Below, one piece after another: positions 57,901-64,000 of a stretch of 64,000 nt of DNA. This DNA comes from Calliopum simillimum. Taxonomy: Eukaryota > Arthropoda > Insecta > Diptera > Lauxaniidae. The stretch spans positions 105,352,897 to 105,416,896 of the forward strand of contig OX638370.1 of assembly GCA_951812925.1 (NCBI GenBank), read 5' to 3'. Each line of letters opens with the position of its first letter. Within the stretch, counting starts at the first letter, position 1. The notes beneath the pieces were generated by a model. That model was not told the DNA's origin. It saw nothing but the letters and a program-made list of their open reading frames with translations, and ran no database searches. Position numbers and translations under genes: made by a program.

Positions 57901-59134
57901 TTTTCTTAAAATTTTTCTTGAATTGGGATTGTCAAGGTTTGACAGCTTACAATCGATAATGCAGTGCTCTTTGACGTTTGCTTAAAGCAGTGGCGGTTTT
58001 TTTTTTTTTGATATTTGGTGCCAAAACATGGGCCCGGAATGAGCGCTATACAGTTTTTTCTTGATTATATTTGCCAACTCTCCGTAATGCCTTGATTTCA
58101 CTGCCTTTGTTGACCAGATTAAAATAAGAACAAACGTGTAACCAAAGATCACCGTTTACACTTCGTAGCTTTGTTTGTGCATTGACAGTTTACTGCCAAT
58201 TTGTTGTTAATCAAATCTCTACACTGCTCTCATTCTTTTCAGTTGTAATTCTTGTGTGGTAGTTATTTATCAATTCCGAAGGAACTTTCCGCGTAGATTC
58301 CGGATAGGAGGTTAGAATTGGCTCATCAGCTCTAGATTTTGAGATATTTGAGGTTAAGAACACGAACACGGTTATTTTTGAGGTTAGGTGCAGACTGCAC
58401 AAGTCTTTTTTTTTTTTTTTTTTACACGTTATGAAAAGAGTCAAAATATAATTTTTTTGAGCTGAATATAACCAGTTATATAACCAGAAAAATAACGAAC
58501 AATTATAGGCCCTTATTGCGATTAGAAACGCGAATGAAAAGGAATTACTTTTCTCTATTTTAATGTGCGCAATTAACATTAGTTAAAAAGGGACAACTAT
58601 ATTACCATATTAATTTTGTTTCTATTCGCAATAGGGACTATACTCTTTGCACTTTAAAGTTAGGATATCTCGAATTCATCCAAAGAAACGTCGGTAATGA
58701 CTATTCTTGTTTCTGAAAACTATTTTATTTTGCTAAGTCCGTTTATATTTATAACATAAACACTTTGCTCAATTTATTTGTATTTGAAACTCGCTTGAAT
58801 TTCCTTTAATTTAAAAGAAAAAATCACCCAAATACCCCTGAGAAAGGCACATCAAAAATTGATTATAAAATATAATAACTTTGGTAGTTAATTTTGAAAT
58901 TATTATAATTTATTTAATAAGCTACATTTCTCTTTATCGCATCAATATTGCAGCCTTTTATTTTAAGTATATTTACATAAGATAAATTCACATAAGAAAG
59001 AAAACAATAAGAAAACTTTATAAGCTTAAGTAACTATTGCACAATGTGTTGCCTTAAAAAGAGTTTTCATAGAAATAAAAAAAAATTTCCCTAAAATAAT
59101 GAGTAAAATTACATTATCACATAACGTTAAATTT
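57901..59134. other. Intergenic region between OST4 and GNPTAB
   Basis: Holds the OST4 promoter side (about 57900-58200) and the GNPTAB 3' UTR (towards 59134). A frame of 122 codons on the minus strand at 58211-58579 has no domain and crosses a T run. No repeat family was recognised. TTTATT near 58957 is a candidate polyadenylation signal for GNPTAB. Confidence 0.45.
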
Positions 59135-61349
59135 TCATAATTTTTGCACATAGCGACGCACGAATTTCGCTTTATGCAAACATAAGAATCTCATAAGGAA
59201 TAAGAGCAATACGCCACTTGCACTATATCCGATAAATAACGCAATAAATTTACGCCAACGCCAATTTTGATATTCCTGCCAATTCATAAATCGATTGCGA
59301 TAGTGTTCGTGCAGTTCAAATTTGCTGCGATGTGGAAAAAATGATAAATAAAAATCTTCCAATAGATGGCGTATCAACTCGTTATCTTCAGCAAATTGTG
59401 GCTCCAAATTATCGTTGATACAATTAAATTTTCTGTAAACCAACAAATAAACATCTGTAAATTAACATTTTCATTTAAATAACTAAAATTTGATATCTTA
59501 CTTTAGCTGACGCCTTATACGATCAAGTGCAGCAACAACTTCAGTAACATTTGAAGTGAGCATCATAAAGTTGCTATGCGCACCACGTTTGGAATTTACA
59601 TTGAATTTGTATTTCGGACGAGATGCAAAATTCGTTAACAGCGCATCAGCAAGTAAATCACATTTAGCCACAAGGCTACGCGTTATTGTAGGCTAAAGAT
59701 AATTAAGAGAATTTTATGTCCAACAGATCAACAGTTACTGAAAATTAAAATAACATCATGTACTCACCACATTCGAGTCCTCATAACGTTCGTAGACTAA
59801 AGTTGAATAAACTACAGTTTCATGTGATGGGTCATAACCGGAATTTCTTGAACAGTTCTCTATAACTTCTTCGAAATAACGCACTGCAGACCAGTCCAGC
59901 GGAAGCGGATACATGCGAGTTAAGAAAGTGCGCACCTCCCTGTCGGACCAAGTAAGCGAACTATCTGTATCGAATTCGTTGAATATCTCTTCTATACTGG
60001 CATTATAGGTTTCGCTCATTAAATATGAATAATACATAAAAGCAAATTGCAAATCATCTGGAGAACGAAAACGATGGGAAGCGGTTGTAGCAAACTCTTT
60101 GCGAAATTTCATTTGCATAGCACTGACAATATCGCGATCAAGCAAAAAACCAACATGACCGAGAACATTACGTGCCTTAAAACCATAGTGACGATTAAGC
60201 AGCATGTTTGTGTGTATAAGTGATTGTGAATAGATATCTTTGGTTGATTTATACGAATTAACTGCTATACCAAGCGATGAAGATTCAGTGGACTGCAGCA
60301 AGTTTGGATTTTTGGCATCCAATAAAGTTTTCGAATGTTGTTTGCCATCTTTGAGCTGCATATTATAGCTATTAACAATACGTTCTAATTCATGCATCGT
60401 GCTGAGATTCTTATTTTTGAGTATATCTTTAAAGGAACTCTTTGGAAGATTTAAGATTCTTTTTGCCGCTGTTTGATGGGTTTTAGTGACTTTTTGGAGA
60501 GTTTTTCGTTCATCACGTTTATCGCGCTTTATTTTTTCTACTACTTTAGTTTCGGTTTCTTTACTGTGCTGTTGTGGATATGCATCCAACGATGTACAAT
60601 CGCCACCATCGTATTGACACTCTGCGATATTACAATGCATATCGCAGGCACCATCGCCAATATATACCCATGGACAATCTGTAGCGCAATCAGGTACTGT
60701 CCACGCGTTGTAAATACGCACACCATCGGCTGACGTATACAAATCTTCTGGATAAAGTGTGGCACCAAGAAATACATCGTCATTTAAGTAGAGAAATCGC
60801 TTTGAAAGTCCCGGAATGTGATGAAGGAAGGTTTCGATGGCAGCGCTGGAAAACGTGGGTAACATTGTGGAAGTTGGCGCTAACAACTCATGAGGCACCA
60901 CAGTCACACGCTCATAGCTCAAATCCAGCCAATGTGGTATTTGGCCATTGGTTACGATAAACACGTGACGTATCCATGGCGCATGCAGCTCTAATGAACG
61001 TAGGGAGTAGCGCAATTCCTGCTTGTCGTCATATCGCGCTGGATCGTAGTTGTTTTTGTAGTTTAGAACATCTGCGATAAAATCTGGATCAGTGCCATTG
61101 ACCCAAGTGTAAACTACATCTATGGATTCGCAGGCGGCAAGGTGCGTTCCACTGTTCACCGATTGGCCTAATTGTTTCTGTTAAAAGAACAAAATAGATT
61201 TTCATTTATAATTCAAATTATGCTTCTCTTACCACGATTAGTAGATAAATAAGCAAAAATAAAATTGTGAATATCCATAATTTACGTCGCCGCATTTTGT
61301 TGTACATGTCACGTAATTGCCAGCGTAGTGATTTTCGTAATTTGGTCAT
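59135..61349 (-). CDS. Gnptab: GlcNAc-1-phosphotransferase alpha/beta subunit (GNPTAB)
   Basis: Four exons, 61233-61349, 59768-61177, 59502-59692 and 59135-59432, join in frame to about 671 residues. This type of Golgi enzyme transfers GlcNAc-1-phosphate to mannose on lysosomal hydrolases, the first step of mannose-6-phosphate tagging. Layout: basic cytosolic tail and signal-anchor helix at ~24-42 (LWIFTILFLLIYLLIV); Stealth CR1 at ~58-70 (IDVVYTWVNGTDP); CR2 at ~85-195 with RYDDKQELRYSLRSLE and RFLYLNDDVFLG; one LNR/Notch repeat at ~203-233 (six Cys, NIAECQYDGGDC); CR3 at ~358-425 with NVLGHVGFLLDRD and RFRSPDDLQFAF; an EF-hand-like stretch (FDTDSSLTWSDRE) at ~441-453; CR4 in the last exon; and a C-terminal membrane helix near 634-657. 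It is shorter than vertebrate GNPTAB, as expected in flies. Confidence 0.93.
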
Positions 61350-61419
61350 TTTGATGAAACATTTTCACAAAACTGCATCTTTAGTACAACTTGGTTTGTT
61401 TATTTCCAAAAAATCTAAA

Positions 61420-61435
61420 AACACTGACCATTCAG
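61420..61435 (-). promoter_or_regulatory. Possible initiator (GGTCAGTGTT) of GNPTAB
   Basis: The minus strand carries GGTCAGTG about 78 bases upstream of the ATG, matching the insect initiator TCAGT. No TATA box precedes it, which is usual for housekeeping fly genes. Confidence 0.3.
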
Positions 61436-61570
61436 AAAGGAACATTGGAACATTGTTGCCATAACTTTTTGAAAGTTCAGAAGTTAGTAGTGTTGCCAGA
61501 ACTTTTTAAAGAAGCAATGGGTAAAAATGGTTAAAAGGGCAAAATATTTTACACATTCCTTCATTTTTAG

Positions 61571-62600
61571 ACCCTACACCCAGGGTCTATTCACTTTCAC
61601 CTTTCGTTTGTAACACACAGAAGGAGGCGTGGCAGGTGTGGAAAAATATATATATTCTTGATCAGCGTAACCTCCCGAGTCGATATAGCCATGTCAGTCT
61701 GGATAGCTGTCTGCCCATCCGTTAAAATAATTTTAATATTTTTTGGGAGCAAGATAATTAGATGAAATTTAGTACACTGCTTTCGTCGTAAAAGTTAGCT
61801 CGATACATTGAAAATTGTTTTTCATTTAAGAACAAAAATTTTATTCAATATTTTATAATCGTTTTGAAGCAAAGGGGTTCAAGTGCAGTTTGTTTTCAGT
61901 CAAATACTAATAACTTTTAAAAGCGGACCTCTAGAAAATTTCCGAAAAATACCTCAAACAGAGAATTTTTTCCGGATTCTTAAAATTGTGGTATTTAATT
62001 TTTTCTAATGTTTAGTTAGTTGTTATGTGGCCCTAACTTTACTTCATATTTACTACAAAACATTTTTTTTTTTAAAATTGGCTTTTAAGCAAAACTATAA
62101 TTTTCTTAACTATGTTTTCTAAGTGGTGCTCTACAGAGGCTTGGGACCCCAAAAGATGGGTTGTTATTTTTTTCCTTAGTAGAGTAAGGCTCCCATTTCT
62201 TTATTCGCACACTTAACGCAATTTTTCGTAATTTGTCACTTGAGTCCCTTTGCTTCTAGCCCCCTCAACTGTAACTACAAGCTCTGAGCAAACTCACCCA
62301 AGAAGGTGTGGTATCTTCCATATTAGCAAAAGCTTCAAAATGCTCTCTAAAAACAGTAAATGCAAGCTCTGAGAAAAAACTAGACAAACTCGGACAAGAG
62401 AGCGTGGCACCTCCCGTATAAGTAAAAGATCCAAAATATTACGCTGAAAGCGCTTTTTGAGGTAATTAAAAAAAATTTCCCTCAGACACTGAGAACAGTA
62501 TAAGTGCAAGATCTGAGCAAAAGCTATGTGAATTTGGACAAGAGGCATCTCTTGTACAGCCAAATTTTCAAAATACTGCAGTTTAAATCAGCAGTTTAAT
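61571..62600 (-). repeat. ACCCTACAC-ended dispersed repeat, copy 4 (diverged)
   Basis: Starts ACCCTACACCCAGGGTC and includes GGAGGCGTGGCAGGTG and TATATATATTCTTGATCAGC near 61650. A unique insertion-like part lies at 61850-62270. CGTGGCACCTCCCGTATAAG-type units follow at about 62300, 62400 and 62535, with a decayed end ACTGCAGTTTAAA at about 62572. It is the most diverged of the four copies. Confidence 0.65.
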
Positions 62601-63069
62601 ATAATAGTGGGTCAAGGGTTTTCAGTCTGCTCAAGGAGGTGCGGAAACTGAAATTTTTTGGTGATATTATGGATTGACATAAACATGAATATCAGTTCCA
62701 TTCTACTAGAAAATTAACATCTTAGTTCTGAGGAAATGTGTTTGCATAAATATGATTCCTTGTTTTCATAAGATAATGATCCTTAAATCCTCGCTACACT
62801 AGGAAATTTTAGCTAATTAATATAATTAGCAATTTTTTCGTGTGGACAATAAGCTTTAATTATGCTCTCATACTGAACTATTTATGGCAATTTGAAAATA
62901 TACGTGACTGTGTTTTGTTATATTTTATTTAAACTATCAGTCGTACGAAAATAATTTTCAGATTTTTTTTTTACTGAAAATATCCTCATATCACAAATAA
63001 CGTTACATACTCTAAGGTCAAATTTAACTCAAAGATCTAATACATACATATATATATATTATATATACT
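62601..63069. other. Gene-free AT-rich stretch
   Basis: AT-only dinucleotide run near 63045-63070 (ATATATATATTATATATACT). No gene was recognised. Confidence 0.45.
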
Positions 63070-63545
63070 AGCGGGGCCAACATACTTTATTCTGCCCTTT
63101 TTCTATTAGTTGTGCGATGAGTACGATTTGAGCGAAAGCTGTGTTTGGTGCAAATTTAAATTAATTGTTTTGTATGGCATGTTCTCCACCGCCATTTCCG
63201 ATCCCCGCAATTGTCGCAAGGGTTTTGGTTGACACTGTATATTCAAATCTATGTTCCTAGTTTCATAACAAAATATGCTATACCTAAAAAGATATAGCGT
63301 TTAAAGTCTTTTTTTATTGTATGATGGATGCAACACCTCCTTGTTCAATCCATCCAACTTTTTGCATGTTGATTGGTGGTCAAAACATCCATCCATGTAC
63401 CAAGTATTATAACAAAAGCTGCCATACTATGGGAATACAGTGCCCCCTCTCCCTTTTCATTTAACATTTTTTGCATGGGGACATGTGCCTATTTAGCTAA
63501 GTCTGTGAACACATCGTTAAGTAAGAACGATCTGTTTGACGCACA
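63070..63545 (+). repeat. Dispersed repeat starting ACTAGCGGGGCC, related to 37271-37900
   Basis: ACTAGCGGGGCCAACATACT, TAGTTTCATAACAAAATATG, AGATATAGCG, TTTTTATTGTATGATGGATG, CAACACCTCCTTG and ATGTACCAAGTATTATAAC follow the order of the 37271-37900 copy (CCAAGTTTTATAACGATATC). It is shorter, with about two units. Confidence 0.5.
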
Positions 63546-64000
63546 GTGGGGTATTTGATACCAAAACACGATATTAATTCGTCCAGACTATTGAGGGTTA
63601 TAATAACTTATTTTTTTAGTAAATTATGCATAAAAAAGTAGAAAATTAATGCAGTTGTATAATATGTAGTGAAATTGTTTTTTAATAGCAATAAAAAACG
63701 AAAATAGTCATCAAATTTTTTTCGCATTATTCTGAAGTTTTAAGAATTTCTGAGTTTGATGACCTCTAGTGAAATTTTGTGAAGAATATTTTTGTGGAAC
63801 ATTTTAACCTATTTTAACCAAGTTTTTGGAAAAAAGGGTCAAGAAGACCCATAAAACAGGATATAATGGGTTAAGATGCAATAAAAAATTGTTTCTTGCA
63901 TGATTTTATGATAAACTAATGAAAAACTGTTTTTTCAAGATGTAGTTTAAGAGTTTTATAGTAGGCCGAAATATCGAAAATATGTTTTCTGTGGGTTTTT
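63546..64000. repeat. AATGGGTTAA dispersed repeat, right-edge copy
   Basis: GAATATTTTTGTGGAACATT, TTTTAACC, GGGTCAAGAAGACCCATAAA, ACAGGATATAATGGGTTAAG and GTTTAAGAGTTTTATAGTAG match the blocks at 34600-34780 and, in part, 29170-29340. It continues beyond the window. Confidence 0.5.

Noticed and set aside
58211..58579. 122-codon minus-strand frame between OST4 and GNPTAB
   Set aside because: Crosses a T run (poly-lysine codons) and has no recognisable motif.
60473..60960. Plus-strand open frames over GNPTAB exon 2
   Set aside because: Antisense shadows of a well-supported coding exon.

Overview
This window reads as nuclear DNA of a higher dipteran, most plausibly a tephritid fruit fly. The protein genes have short GT-AG introns, the ATP synthase f and OST4 proteins are very fly-like, and the noncoding DNA is AT-rich and full of nonautonomous DNA transposons. 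The species call is inference from recall, without database access.

Layout: positions 1-45,700 are almost gene-free and made of nested repeats. They hold fold-back elements, hairpin MITEs, tandem-unit repeats that recur several times, three decayed C-termini of non-LTR retrotransposons, a decayed pogo-like transposase remnant, one unrecognised 80-residue coding remnant that ends in a poly(A) tract, and a possible 5' end of a gene running off the left edge. Positions 45,751-61,349 hold the supported genes: a Myb/SANT-like (zeste-type) DNA-binding protein (-), a complete two-exon transposase inside a 3.9-kb element (+), mitochondrial ATP synthase subunit f (+), a ZNF511-like zinc-finger protein (-), OST4 (-) and GNPTAB, the GlcNAc-1-phosphotransferase alpha/beta subunit (-). 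Positions 61,571-64,000 are again repeats.

The host genes look like unrelated housekeeping neighbours: respiration, N-glycosylation in the ER, lysosomal enzyme tagging in the Golgi and nuclear regulation. ATPsynF and ZNF511 are convergent. ZNF511, OST4 and GNPTAB lie head-to-tail on the minus strand.

The most interesting item is the 3.9-kb DNA transposon at 50,076-53,979. It has ~530-bp inverted repeats, termini reading CACAGTG/CACTGTG, a possible TAA target duplication, its own TATA box and an apparently intact spliced 614-residue transposase with an N-terminal paired-cysteine domain. A 1.7-kb fold-back at 13,427-15,139 has matching termini and may depend on it. Other points worth a second look are a TA-flanked fold-back family with variable numbers of a 296-bp internal unit, a fold-back that encloses a spliced unknown gene fragment, and a hAT-like hairpin inserted in a retrotransposon with an 8-bp duplication. 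Exon junctions were read by eye from splice consensus and reading frame; transposon ends are accurate to a few bases unless stated.
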